DNA of 64,000 nt from Candidatus Gallimonas merdae (GCA_904419525.1 CAJFRT010000011.1:17936-81935), one strand, 5' to 3'. Positions 52,015-59,946 are shown, counted from the first letter of the stretch. Notes: generated by a model from the sequence alone, not told the origin. Program-made: numbers and translations.

Positions 52015-52102
52015 CTTTTTTCTTACCCTCGCTTTTTTTCGGAGCATTTGCTCGAAAAACCTAAATTGACCCCCGCAGCTGCCTTTTGTGCGGGAGTCTC
52101 CG

Positions 52103-52140
52103 AAAGACCCGTGACTTCACGGCGAAGTCACGGGCTCTTT
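52103..52140. terminator. Terminator after the aminotransferase gene
   Basis: Stem CCCGTGACTTC/GAAGTCACGGG flanked by AAAGA and TCTTT, usable from either strand. Confidence 0.65.
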
Positions 52141-52193
52141 CACCCTTACATTATACGGCAATCGGGCGCGTTTGTCAACCGCTTTGTCCCGCG

Positions 52194-53372
52194 TCAGTCA
52201 TTTTTCCGCAATTTTTCAACAAATCGGGAAATACGGGCGACCGCCTCGCGCAGTTCGTCCATGCCCGTCGCATACGAACAGCGCACGTGCGATTCCCCGC
52301 ACGCGCCGAACGCGTTTCCGGGAACGACGGCCACCTGCTCCTCCATGAGAAGACGTTCGGCGAACTGCTCGCCCGTGAGCCCCGTCGCACGGACGGACGG
52401 AAAGACATAGAACGCCCCGCGCGGTTCAAAACAGCTCAGCCCCAGACCGTTCAGCGCGCCCACGAGGAATCTGCGGCGGCGGTCATACTCCGTGCGCATC
52501 TGCGTCACGGCGGCGAACCCGTCCGCAAATCCGCCCGAAAGCGCCTGGACGGCGGCGTGCTGGGCGATGCGCGGCGCGCAGAGCATGGTATACTGATGCA
52601 CTTTGAGCATGGCGGCGTCGATCGCTTCGGGCGCGCAGGCATATCCGATGCGCCAGCCCGTCATGGCAAACGCCTTGGAAAAGCCGGAGAGCAGGATCGT
52701 GCGCTCCCGCATGTCCGCAAGCGATGCGACGGAGCAGTGCGCGCCGCCATAGGTGAGTTCCGCGTAGATCTCGTCCGAGATGACGAGGAGGTCGTATTTT
52801 TCGATGACGGGAAGGATCGCCCGGAGCTGCCGCTCCGTCATGACGGCGCCCGTCGGATTGTTCGGATAGGCGAGAATGACCGACTTCGTCCGCGGCGTGA
52901 CCGCCGCTTCCAGCGCCTCAGGCGTGAGGATAAAGCCGTTTTCCGCCGTACAGGAGACGGAAACGGGCACACCGCCGCAAAGGCTGACGATGGGCGCATA
53001 GGAGACGTAGGCGGGATCGGGCAGGAGCACCTCGTCCCCCGCCTCGCAGGTGGTGCGCAGCGCCAGGTCGATGCCCTCGCTCGCGCCGACCGTGACGATG
53101 ATCCGGTCGGGCGCATACTGCACGCCGAAGCGTTCGGACAGATAGCGCGAGATGAGCCCGCGCAGCTCCGAAAGCCCGCGGTTGCCCGTATAGGACGTGT
53201 AGCCCTTTTGCAGCGAACGGATCCCCGCGCTGCGGATATCCCACGGGGTCACGAAATCCGGCTCGCCCACGCCGAGGGAGATGGCGTCGGGCAGCGTTTC
53301 CACGATATCGAAATACTTTCTGATCCCGCTGGGTCTGAGCGCCTTGGCGCGCCCGGTGAGGAAATCCCTCAT
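52194..53372 (-). CDS. Class I/II aminotransferase (AspB/PatA type)
   Basis: 392 aa from the ATG at 53372, overlapping the lrp stop (ATGA). Fold-type I PLP enzyme: ISLGVGEPDFVTP, TVGASEGIDLALRT, YPNNPTGAVM, ISDEIYAELTY, and the PLP lysine in SGFSKAFAMTGWRIGY. Typical length. Probably an aspartate or aromatic aminotransferase. Co-transcribed with an Lrp/AsnC regulator, so amino-acid-responsive control is likely. Confidence 0.93.
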   Translation of the reverse strand: MRDFLTGRAKALRPSGIRKYFDIVETLPDAISLGVGEPDFVTPWDIRSAGIRSLQKGYTSYTGNRGLSELRGLISRYLSERFGVQYAPDRIIVTVGASEGIDLALRTTCEAGDEVLLPDPAYVSYAPIVSLCGGVPVSVSCTAENGFILTPEALEAAVTPRTKSVILAYPNNPTGAVMTERQLRAILPVIEKYDLLVISDEIYAELTYGGAHCSVASLADMRERTILLSGFSKAFAMTGWRIGYACAPEAIDAAMLKVHQYTMLCAPRIAQHAAVQALSGGFADGFAAVTQMRTEYDRRRRFLVGALNGLGLSCFEPRGAFYVFPSVRATGLTGEQFAERLLMEEQVAVVPGNAFGACGESHVRCSYATGMDELREAVARISRFVEKLRKND

Positions 53373-53860
53373 GCCTGTACGGGGAGCCTCCGCTTTTTGT
53401 CCCGCCCCACGGTGAGCGCTCCCTCGATCTTGTATTTTTTGAGTATGAAATGCGTTGCGGTGGAGAGCACGCAGTCGAACGTGGAGATGCACTCCGAGAC
53501 AAACCGCGAAACGGACTTGATGGAGCCCGCCTCCACGATGACGAGAAGATCGTACGCCCCGCTCATGAGATAGAGCGTCTTGACCTCCTTGTGCTGGGCG
53601 AGCTCTTCGGCGACGCCGTCAAAGCCCGAACCGCTCCGGGGGGCGATCTTGACCTCGATGAGCGCTTCGACGCACTCGTCCTCTTCCTCGTCGAGATTGG
53701 CGATCGCGGTGTACTTTACAATGGCGCCGCGCTTTTCCATGGCGCGCACCGCTTCGCGTACCGTCTCCTCGCGCTCGCCGAGCATGACGGCGATCTGCGC
53801 GGCGTCCGTGCGGCTGTCTTCGCTCAGAATTTCAAGGATATCCCTCTCCAGCTTGTTCAT
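53369..53860 (-). CDS. Lrp/AsnC-family transcriptional regulator
   Basis: 163 aa with GGGAGG upstream. N-terminal winged helix (LERDILEILSEDSRTDAAQIAVMLG, EETVREAVRAMEKRGAIVKYTAI) and a C-terminal RAM domain (VEALIEVKIAP; KTLYLMSGAYDLLVIVEAGS). It probably senses an amino acid and controls itself and the coupled aminotransferase. Its promoter lies back to back with that of the 85-aa gene. Confidence 0.92.
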   Translation of the reverse strand: MNKLERDILEILSEDSRTDAAQIAVMLGEREETVREAVRAMEKRGAIVKYTAIANLDEEEDECVEALIEVKIAPRSGSGFDGVAEELAQHKEVKTLYLMSGAYDLLVIVEAGSIKSVSRFVSECISTFDCVLSTATHFILKKYKIEGALTVGRDKKRRLPVQA

Positions 53861-53894
53861 GCGTTCGCCTCCCGTACCTGGAATTATTTTGATT

Positions 53895-53923
53895 ATTATA
53901 CCGCACGCACCCTTTCAAGTCAA
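53895..53923 (-). promoter_or_regulatory. lrp-aminotransferase promoter
   Basis: Minus strand TTGACT (53918-53923), 17-nt spacer, TATAAT (53895-53900). Confidence 0.85.
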
Positions 53924-53930
53924 ATTATAT

Positions 53931-53959
53931 TTGCATTTTTCGCAAAACTTTCGTATAAT
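53931..53959 (+). promoter_or_regulatory. Leaderless promoter of the 85-aa gene
   Basis: TTGCAT (53931-53936), 17-nt spacer, TATAAT (53954-53959), six bases, ATG at 53966. Seven bases separate its -35 from that of the divergent lrp promoter. Confidence 0.8.
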
Positions 53960-53965
53960 AGACGC

Positions 53966-54223
53966 ATGTTTCGCATCTGGGCAAAAGTCCTGCAGGACGG
54001 ACACATCGTCAGACAGACCCTCTACGAGCGCGAGGAAAAATTTTCCTACGCGTGTTTTTTCCGCTATCTCGCCGACATCTGCGACGCGCTGGATATCCCG
54101 ACGCCCGTCCTGCTGAAGACGAGCATTTTCAACTACGCAAAATTCAACCACGTGGTGTTCCGGCCCTCCGACTTTATGGAATCCGTTCCGTTCGACAGAC
54201 TTGTGCTGGAAAATATCCTGTAA
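53966..54223 (+). CDS. Conserved-type small hypothetical protein
   Basis: 85 aa: MFRIWAKVLQDGHIVRQ, then FSYACFFRYLADICDALDIPTPVLLK and FNHVVFRPSDFMESVPFDRLVLENIL. Similar proteins occur, from memory, across Clostridia as a conserved unknown family. No Shine-Dalgarno is present, and the -10 box is six bases from the ATG, so the mRNA should be leaderless. Divergent from lrp; a terminator follows. Confidence 0.75.
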   Translation: MFRIWAKVLQDGHIVRQTLYEREEKFSYACFFRYLADICDALDIPTPVLLKTSIFNYAKFNHVVFRPSDFMESVPFDRLVLENIL

Positions 54224-54289
54224 ACGTGCGGGAAAAACTTCCCCGATGGCAGTTTTGTGAAATTTTTTAATTTTGTTCCCGCAAATCCA

Positions 54290-54317
54290 AACGGCGTTGA
54301 CAAAGACGCCGTTTTTT
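54290..54317 (+). terminator. Terminator overlapping the next promoter
   Basis: Stem ACGGCGT/ACGCCGT followed by six T. The loop contains most of the TTGACA -35 box of the acyltransferase promoter. Confidence 0.7.
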
Positions 54318-54325
54318 GGTAAGAT
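54297..54325 (+). promoter_or_regulatory. Promoter of the acyltransferase-gltS operon
   Basis: TTGACA (54297-54302), 17-nt spacer, TAAGAT (54320-54325). It lies within the upstream terminator hairpin. Confidence 0.8.
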
Positions 54326-54359
54326 AAATAAAGAATTATTCCGGTTACGGCACAAAAGC

Positions 54360-55571
54360 ATGAAAGAAAACAGGAAACAGACAAAAAAATTATGGGTCAA
54401 AGGGCGGCACGCGCGCGTGTTCGCCTTTCTCCGGTTTGCAATGGCGGGATTTATCCGCATCAAATATCACTATCGGGCGGAAAAAGCCCCGATCAAAAAG
54501 GGTCCGTGCATCATTCTGCACAATCATCAGGCAACGATGGACCCTTTTTTTGTTTCCAAGGCGTTCCGGTTCCCCATCTACTTTGTCACTTCGGACGATC
54601 TGTTCAATCTGAAGGTATCTCCCCTGATCCGCTACCTTGCGGCGCCCATTCCCAAGAGCAAATCCATGTCCGATCTGGCCGCCGTCAAAAATATCCTGCG
54701 GGTACTCAGAGAGGGCGGCTCGGTGGGCATCGCGCCTGAGGGCAACCGCACGTTCAGCGGACGGCAGTGGGAAATTTCCGATGCGATCGCCAAACTTGTA
54801 AAAGTTGCAAAAGTCCCCGTTGTGCTGTTCAACCTTTGCGGCGGCTACGGCACCGATCCCCGCTGGGGACACAGCGTGCGCCGGGGGACAAAATACGTCG
54901 GACGTGTCAGACGCATTCTGTATCCCGAAGAATACGCGGACATGTCCGTGGAAGAACTCTGCGACATCATCAAGAAGGAACTCGACGTCGTGGACGCCGA
55001 TTCGGGGGAACGCTACAAGAGCCGCAAGCGCGCAGAATATATCGAACGTGCACTGTATCTGTGTCCCGTATGCAAAAAGATCGGCACCATCTCGTCCAAG
55101 GGAGCGCGCTTTTCCTGCTCGTCCTGCGGCACTGCGGCGGAATATACCCCTCAGCTTACGATCGATCCTCCCTTCGGAGGATTCACCAAAGTGTACCAGT
55201 GGTACGACTGGGAGCGGGAACAGCTCACGCCGCGCATGCTTGCGGGCGAAGTGCTCTCCGACGGCGGGATCCGCTTTATTGACAGCGTCAAATTAAAGCG
55301 GAAGATCTTTCTGGACGGCGACGCGGTGTCCATGGACAAAGAGGCGATCACGGTCACGGGGAAAAAGGGCAGCTACGTCTATCCCCTTTCCGATATCGAC
55401 GCCATGGCAGCCGTCGGAAAAAAGAAATTCAACTTCTATTACAAGGGCAAGATCTATCAGATCAAGGGCCATAAACGCTTTTGTGCCGTCAAGTACGTGC
55501 ATGCGTTCAACGGCATGCGCGCGGCGCTGAAAGCGCACAACGAGGATACCGCTACGGAGGAACACGTATGA
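54360..55571 (+). CDS. PlsC-type acyltransferase with zinc ribbon (paralogue 2)
   Basis: 403 aa from the ATG at 54360 (no clear ribosome site; the frame is open further upstream, through the promoter). The acyltransferase domain has HX4D as His56-Asp61 (HNHQATMDPFF) and APEGNRTFSG. A zinc ribbon with CPVC and CSSC pairs lies near residues 235-260. The C-terminal 130 residues are a beta-rich PH-like domain (KIFLDGDAVSMDKEAITVTGKKGSYVYPLSDIDAM). The same architecture as 32327-33616 makes them paralogues. Overlaps the gltS-type gene by ATGA. Confidence 0.8.
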   Translation: MKENRKQTKKLWVKGRHARVFAFLRFAMAGFIRIKYHYRAEKAPIKKGPCIILHNHQATMDPFFVSKAFRFPIYFVTSDDLFNLKVSPLIRYLAAPIPKSKSMSDLAAVKNILRVLREGGSVGIAPEGNRTFSGRQWEISDAIAKLVKVAKVPVVLFNLCGGYGTDPRWGHSVRRGTKYVGRVRRILYPEEYADMSVEELCDIIKKELDVVDADSGERYKSRKRAEYIERALYLCPVCKKIGTISSKGARFSCSSCGTAAEYTPQLTIDPPFGGFTKVYQWYDWEREQLTPRMLAGEVLSDGGIRFIDSVKLKRKIFLDGDAVSMDKEAITVTGKKGSYVYPLSDIDAMAAVGKKKFNFYYKGKIYQIKGHKRFCAVKYVHAFNGMRAALKAHNEDTATEEHV

Positions 55572-57130
55572 GTTTTGCCGATCTGAATATCTGGACTTTT
55601 ATCATGGTCATCGCCGCACTGCTGGCAAGCATGCTGGTGGCGGCGGTCCTGAAACACTTCATCCCTGCCCTGCAGAAATCCCTTATCCCCGTTTCGGTGC
55701 TGGGCGGTCTGCTGCTGCTCGTCATCTCTACCGTCGTCTATTTTACGGCGGGGGATTATCTGTTCGACCTGCCCGCCTTCGGCGCGCCGTCGGAAGACCC
55801 CGAAGGCGCCAAATCGGGAATGCAGGTACTGGAAATGATCACCTATCACTGTCTGGGCATCGGCTTCGTTGCCTCGGGCATGCGCAATTCCAAAAAGAAG
55901 TTCACCAAAAAGCGCGCCGTCGAAGTGTTTGACTCGGGCGTAACGACCGTGAACGGCTACCTCATTCAGGCGTTCGGCGGACTTGTCATCACCATGGTCG
56001 CGGCATGGGCGCTTTCAACGCCGGGGCTCATTTCGGGCGCGGGCATCCTGCTTGCTTTCGGCTTCGGGCAGGGCACGGGACAGGCGCTCAACTACGGCAG
56101 GATCTATGAAAACACGAACGGTTTCGTAGACGGCGCCAACTTCGGACTGACCGTTGCCGCGCTCGGCTTTTTGGTCGCCTGTTTCGGCGGCGTCATCTAC
56201 CTGAACGTCATGCGCAGAAAGGGCGTCATCAAGATCGACACTTCGGTGCGCCGCTCGCAGCTCTCCGACTACGAGGACGAGAACGAACTTCCCGCTGTTT
56301 CCTCCATCGACAAGCTCACCGTACAGATCGCCATCGTGCTGGTCGTGTACGCCATCTCTTTCGGCATCATGTACGGGCTGTCGGCACTTCTGCCCTCGCT
56401 TGCCGACACACTGTTCGGTTTCAACTTCCTCATCGGCGTACTGCTGACCATCCCGGCCAAGGCCATCCTCAACAAACTCTACGACAAAGGCGTCGTCAAA
56501 AAGCGCATCATCAACAATTACATGATGGACCGCATCAGCGGATTTGCCTTTGACGTGATGATCGTGGCGGGCGTCGCCGCCATCAAGCTGCCCCTGCTCG
56601 CCTCCTATTGGTGGGTGCTTCTGCTGCTTGCCGCCTATGGAACGGTAGCGACCTTCCTCTACGTCAATCTGGTGTGCAAAAAGCTCTTTCCCGATTATCG
56701 CCACGAACAGTTCCTTGCGTTCTTCGGTATGCTGACGGGCACCGCCAGCACGGGCATGATCCTGCTGCGCGAGATCGACGGCAGTTACCGTACCCCTGCG
56801 AGCGAGAACCTTGTCTATCAAACGCTGCCCGCCATGGTATTCGGATTTCCGCTGATGTTCCTGGCCCCGTGGGCGGCGACGGACAATCTGTCGGCACTCA
56901 TCGTATGCATCATCGTAGGCGTATGCTTCGTGGCGCTCAATATCCTTCTGTTCCGGCGAAGTATCTTCAAAAAGCAATACGCCCGTGCGGCGGCAAAACA
57001 CGCCGCCGACGCCGCGGACGAAGACGGCGGACAATTACCCCCCCCCGAAGAGCAGTCCTCCTGCCCGTCTTCTGAAATTGCGGACGTCCCCGCGGATACA
57101 GGTTCGGACGACGCCCCGCCGCAATCATAA
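55568..57130 (+). CDS. gltS: Sodium/glutamate symporter, GltS family
   Basis: 520 aa with GGAGG upstream and an ATGA overlap with the acyltransferase. About eleven membrane helices with the two GltS repeats: GLVITMVAAWALSTPGLISGAGILLAFGFGQGTGQAL and FLAFFGMLTGTASTGMILLREIDG, whose GxGQ and GTAST re-entrant loops bind sodium. A hydrophilic C-terminal tail of about 50 residues is extra. It would import glutamate or a related anion with Na+. The coupling with an acyltransferase is unexpected. Confidence 0.88.
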   Translation: MSFADLNIWTFIMVIAALLASMLVAAVLKHFIPALQKSLIPVSVLGGLLLLVISTVVYFTAGDYLFDLPAFGAPSEDPEGAKSGMQVLEMITYHCLGIGFVASGMRNSKKKFTKKRAVEVFDSGVTTVNGYLIQAFGGLVITMVAAWALSTPGLISGAGILLAFGFGQGTGQALNYGRIYENTNGFVDGANFGLTVAALGFLVACFGGVIYLNVMRRKGVIKIDTSVRRSQLSDYEDENELPAVSSIDKLTVQIAIVLVVYAISFGIMYGLSALLPSLADTLFGFNFLIGVLLTIPAKAILNKLYDKGVVKKRIINNYMMDRISGFAFDVMIVAGVAAIKLPLLASYWWVLLLLAAYGTVATFLYVNLVCKKLFPDYRHEQFLAFFGMLTGTASTGMILLREIDGSYRTPASENLVYQTLPAMVFGFPLMFLAPWAATDNLSALIVCIIVGVCFVALNILLFRRSIFKKQYARAAAKHAADAADEDGGQLPPPEEQSSCPSSEIADVPADTGSDDAPPQS

Positions 57131-57141
57131 GCACCATGACT

Positions 57142-57180
57142 GCGCCGCCGATGCATACATCGGCGGCGCCTTTATTTTTA
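57142..57180 (+). terminator. Terminator after gltS
   Basis: A 12-bp perfect stem GCGCCGCCGATG/CATCGGCGGCGC followed by a T-rich tract. Confidence 0.85.
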
Positions 57181-57203
57181 CAATTCCGGCACATACTGGG
57201 AAT

Positions 57204-57413
57204 ATGAAGTTCACGACACTGCTGTGCTGCGCCGTTCTGATCGCGTTCGGCCTCGGCGCCTGCATCTATGCCCTGACGGGCTTTGACCTGCTTGCCGCGG
57301 TCACCTTCGGAAACGCATACGCCTACCGCGCGCTGCTCTCCCTGACGGGCGTGGCGGCGCTGTGGCTCGTATTCTGGCTGATCGCCTTCCGCCCGACGCG
57401 ACAGCTGCGCTGA
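57204..57413 (+). CDS. Small two-TM membrane protein (DUF378-like)
   Basis: 69 aa, TGGGAA upstream. Two hydrophobic segments flank GFDLLAAVTFGNAYAYRALLSLTGVAALW, a pattern similar to DUF378 proteins (FDLVA...LVGLAG). Function unknown. Lies between gltS's terminator and the preQ1 riboswitch. Confidence 0.6.
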   Translation: MKFTTLLCCAVLIAFGLGACIYALTGFDLLAAVTFGNAYAYRALLSLTGVAALWLVFWLIAFRPTRQLR

Positions 57414-57419
57414 AATCGC

Positions 57420-57448
57420 TTGACGTCCCGGGAAAAACGTGATACAAT
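57420..57448 (+). promoter_or_regulatory. Promoter of the preQ1-queT transcript
   Basis: TTGACG (57420-57425), 17-nt spacer, TACAAT (57443-57448), just upstream of the aptamer. Confidence 0.85.
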
Positions 57449-57456
57449 GCAGGCTA

Positions 57457-57498
57457 CGGAAGGTTTTCGGTCAACACTTCCGAATAAAAAAACCGAGG
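57457..57498 (+). promoter_or_regulatory. preQ1-I-type riboswitch controlling translation
   Basis: A six-bp stem CGGAAG/CUUCCG (57457-57462 with 57477-57482) encloses a loop containing CGGU (57468-57471). That loop can pair with ACCG (57492-57495) after an A-rich tail, giving the H-type pseudoknot of preQ1-I aptamers. The pseudoknot's 3' strand adjoins GAGG, the ribosome site of queT eight bases before the ATG, so ligand binding should hide it. The downstream gene is a queuosine-precursor transporter. Confidence 0.8.
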
Positions 57499-57505
57499 TT
57501 TTTTC

Positions 57506-58117
57506 ATGTTCCGAAACTTTTTTACCGCCAAGCGCATCTGCCGCGCGGGCATCATCGCCGCGCTGTATGTGGCGCTCACCTATGCATTCGCCCCCGTGGC
57601 GTTCGGGATCTTTCAGATCCGGCCCGGCGAAGCGCTGACCCTGCTGCCCCTCTTTTTCCCCGAGGCGATCCCCGCGCTGTACGTCGGCTGTCTGCTTGCG
57701 AACCTTGCTTCGCCCTTCCTGCTCTATGACCTGACGATCGGGCCGCTTGCAACGCTTGCCGCCGCCGTCTGCACCTACCTGATCGGTGTCGCCTTCCGCA
57801 GGTATGCGGGAAAGGGCGCGGCCGTGCTGAAAGTCGGCCTGGGCGGCATCTTCCCCATTCTGTTCAATGCATTCGTCATTCCCGCCGTCATCGTCTTTTT
57901 GTGCAGCGAGGGAGCGGACGCCACCATCGCCGTCTACTGGACGACGTTCGCCTCTTTCCTTCTCACCGAGACCATCTGGGTGCTCGGCCTGGGGATCCCC
58001 CTGTACGCATTTGTCGCAAACATGCGCAAAAGGGGCGTCGCGGCCTTTACGGACGGCAAAAAGAAACCGCTTCCGCGGACCCCTTCGGAGCCGTCGCAGC
58101 CCACACCGCAATCCTGA
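57506..58117 (+). CDS. queT: Queuosine precursor transporter QueT
   Basis: 203 aa, five or six membrane helices. Family-like motifs: RAGIIAALYVALTYAFAPVAFGIFQIRPGEALTLLPLFFPEAIPALYVGCLLAN and GGIFPILFNAFVIPAVIVF. QueT is the membrane S-component of an energy-coupling-factor transporter for queuosine precursors; the shared EcfAAT genes are outside the window. The basic C-terminal tail is cytoplasmic. The preQ1 riboswitch upstream supports the assignment. Confidence 0.92.
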   Translation: MFRNFFTAKRICRAGIIAALYVALTYAFAPVAFGIFQIRPGEALTLLPLFFPEAIPALYVGCLLANLASPFLLYDLTIGPLATLAAAVCTYLIGVAFRRYAGKGAAVLKVGLGGIFPILFNAFVIPAVIVFLCSEGADATIAVYWTTFASFLLTETIWVLGLGIPLYAFVANMRKRGVAAFTDGKKKPLPRTPSEPSQPTPQS

Positions 58118-58120
58118 ACG

Positions 58121-58155
58121 AAAAAACCGCGCCCGACCGAAAGCGCGGTTTTTGT
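58121..58155. terminator. Bidirectional terminator between queT and the HAD gene
   Basis: Stem AAAAACCGCGC/GCGCGGTTTTT with T runs on both strands. Confidence 0.8.
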
Positions 58156-58156
58156 T

Positions 58157-58861
58157 TTACAGAATTTCCAGCAACTGCACAAGCTCCGTGACGACCGCCC
58201 TGACGCGCAGGCCCTCCGGCAATGCGGCGCCGCGGCGGTTCAGCCAGATGCAGTCCATGCCGGCGGCGTTTGCCCCCGCGATATCCGAAGCGAGCGAATC
58301 GCCGATCATCAGGCACCTGTCCGCCGTCGTGTTCAGCGCGGACGTCATATGGCGGAAGAATGCCGGATCGGGCTTGACGACCCCCATCTCCTCCGAAACG
58401 AACACCCGCTCGAAGAGCGGCGCGAGCTCCGAAAGCCTGCCCGCCTGCATCGCGGCAAGCCCGTTGGTCGCAATGCACAGGCGGTATTTCCGGGAGAGCG
58501 CGTTCAGTGTTTCCACCGCCCCCGCCACGGGGTGCGCCGCGTGTGCGAGCGTCTCCGAAAAGGCCCTCTCCGCCGCTCCTTTCCGCGCCCCAAGGCCGTA
58601 CATGGTGTCCGCATACCGCATGATATCGCGGACATGGGTATGGTACAGCTCATGATAGCGGGCGCGCAGTTCGGGCAGATGAACGTCGTTGAGGCCGAGC
58701 TCCGCCCAGTTGCGCGCGGAGAACGCCCAGCAATCCTCCACCATGTCCGGATCGGGCGCAAGCCCCGCCGCCGCAAATGCCGCACGGAAGGCGCGCCGCT
58801 CGTCCGCATCGAAATCGATGACGGTGTGGTCGGCATCAAAAATCAGATAATCGTACCCCAT
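58157..58861 (-). CDS. YjjG-family noncanonical pyrimidine nucleotidase (HAD)
   Basis: 234 aa. HAD motifs: I DADHTVIDFD (nucleophile Asp9, acid Asp11), II CIATNGLAAMQ, III Lys in GVVKPDPAFF, IV CLMIGDSLASDIAGANAAG. The helical cap (about 20-90) is of the YjjG type. The family dephosphorylates pyrimidine nucleotides including damaged ones, cleaning the pool. Convergent with queT. Confidence 0.88.
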   Translation of the reverse strand: MGYDYLIFDADHTVIDFDADERRAFRAAFAAAGLAPDPDMVEDCWAFSARNWAELGLNDVHLPELRARYHELYHTHVRDIMRYADTMYGLGARKGAAERAFSETLAHAAHPVAGAVETLNALSRKYRLCIATNGLAAMQAGRLSELAPLFERVFVSEEMGVVKPDPAFFRHMTSALNTTADRCLMIGDSLASDIAGANAAGMDCIWLNRRGAALPEGLRVRAVVTELVQLLEIL

Positions 58862-58909
58862 TGTTTTCCTCTGTCCCGACCGGGCCGCAGCGCGCCAAAA
58901 AGCGCCCCT

Positions 58910-59113
58910 TTACCAGTCCTGTCTTTTCAGGCTCTTGTCCTTGATGTCGTCATACTTTTCAAAATAGGCGCGCTTCCACTCCGCGGGAGAGGGCGCATCC
59001 TCCCGCCCCCCGCAGAATGCCAGATATTCTTCCAGTTCCTCGGGCGTAAAATCCCCTTCGCAGACTTCGCTGTCGTAACGGGAAAACAACTTCATCAGAT
59101 CATATTGCGACAT
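58910..59113 (-). CDS. Small acidic hypothetical protein
   Basis: 67 aa from the ATG at 59113 with GGGAGGAAGG upstream. It is acidic and helical (YDLMKLFSRYDSEVCEGDFTPEELEEYLAFCGG; WKRAYFEKYDDIKDKSLK). No family recognised. Between the HAD gene and DUF4250 on the same strand. Confidence 0.6.
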   Translation of the reverse strand: MSQYDLMKLFSRYDSEVCEGDFTPEELEEYLAFCGGREDAPSPAEWKRAYFEKYDDIKDKSLKRQDW

Positions 59114-59176
59114 ACCTTCCTCCCGTGCACATCCTTCCGGAGTTATCCACAATCCGTCTGTGGATAAGTGGAAAAC

Positions 59177-59353
59177 TCAGCAAAAACGGTTGTTTTTTGC
59201 ATCGTACGACCAGCCCGCTTCCGCCAGCCTGCGTTCCAGTTCCGCCCGGTCCAGCCCGAGATCGTCGCACAGCTCGTCCAGTGTCCCGTAACGATCGCGC
59301 AATTTCATGTTGACGAAACTCAGCAGCATTGCCGCGTCCTGTAACAGTTCCAT
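59177..59353 (-). CDS. DUF4250 protein
   Basis: 58 aa: MELLQDAAMLLSFVNMKLRDRYGTLDELCDDLGLDRAELERRLAEAGW, then YDAKNNRF, closely fitting DUF4250, a tiny conserved protein of anaerobic bacteria with a helix-turn-helix-like layout. Function unknown. Its ATG is six bases after a TATACT -10 box and has no Shine-Dalgarno, so its mRNA should be leaderless; longer upstream frames read through the promoter and were rejected. Confidence 0.9.
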   Translation of the reverse strand: MELLQDAAMLLSFVNMKLRDRYGTLDELCDDLGLDRAELERRLAEAGWSYDAKNNRFC

Positions 59354-59359
59354 ACGGAC

Positions 59360-59388
59360 AGTATACCACATCTGCCGGAAAAAGGCAA
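59360..59388 (-). promoter_or_regulatory. Leaderless promoter of the DUF4250 gene
   Basis: Minus strand TTGCCT (59383-59388), 17-nt spacer, TATACT (59360-59365), six bases, ATG. Confidence 0.75.
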
Positions 59389-59409
59389 ACGGACGTTCAT
59401 GTGATTTGC

Positions 59410-59438
59410 TTGACATTTTTTGCAAGCGGGCGTATAAT
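59410..59438 (+). promoter_or_regulatory. Promoter of the MarR-family gene
   Basis: TTGACA (59410-59415), 17-nt spacer, TATAAT (59433-59438), a perfect sigma-A consensus divergent from the DUF4250 promoter. Confidence 0.9.
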
Positions 59439-59473
59439 CAAAGGTGCCGCGAATGTCCGGCCGGGGAAATACC

Positions 59474-59905
59474 ATGGAAACACCGCTCGAAGAACAGCTC
59501 ATCACCGCTTGGGTACGGCTTACGGGGATCTTCAAGAACACGAGGATCACCAAGGGGATGGTCTATAACGAGGCGATCGTCATGCTTGTCGCCTACAACC
59601 GCTACCGCGAGGACGGCAAGGGCCTTGTCTCGTTCAAGGAGATCGTTTCCGAGACGCGTATGCTGAAATCCCTTGTCAACCGCACCATCGATTCCCTTGT
59701 CGCAAAGGGATATCTGACCCGCTGCGAGGGAAAGGACAAGCGCACGACGTTCATCCGCATTGTTCCGGAAAACATCGGGGGCTTCCTGGAGGTTCATGCG
59801 CATTCGCTGGAACTTGCGCGCAACATGATGCAGATCATCGGCACCGAGGACGCCGAAGCGTTCGTCCGCATTTCGGACAAGATCGCCGCGCATACCAAGG
59901 CCTGA
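59474..59905 (+). CDS. MarR-family transcriptional regulator
   Basis: 143 aa from the ATG at 59474 (GGGGAAA site). Winged helix: TKGMVYNEAIVMLVAYNRY, SFKEIVSETRMLKSLVNRTIDSLVAKGYLTR, wing EGKDKRTTFIRI, and flanking dimerisation helices. The ligand and targets cannot be read; it stands alone behind a consensus promoter and before a terminator, so it probably acts on distant genes or itself. Confidence 0.88.
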   Translation: METPLEEQLITAWVRLTGIFKNTRITKGMVYNEAIVMLVAYNRYREDGKGLVSFKEIVSETRMLKSLVNRTIDSLVAKGYLTRCEGKDKRTTFIRIVPENIGGFLEVHAHSLELARNMMQIIGTEDAEAFVRISDKIAAHTKA

Positions 59906-59946
59906 TTGCACAGCGCGCCCGCATGACCGGGCATCGGAAAACGAGA

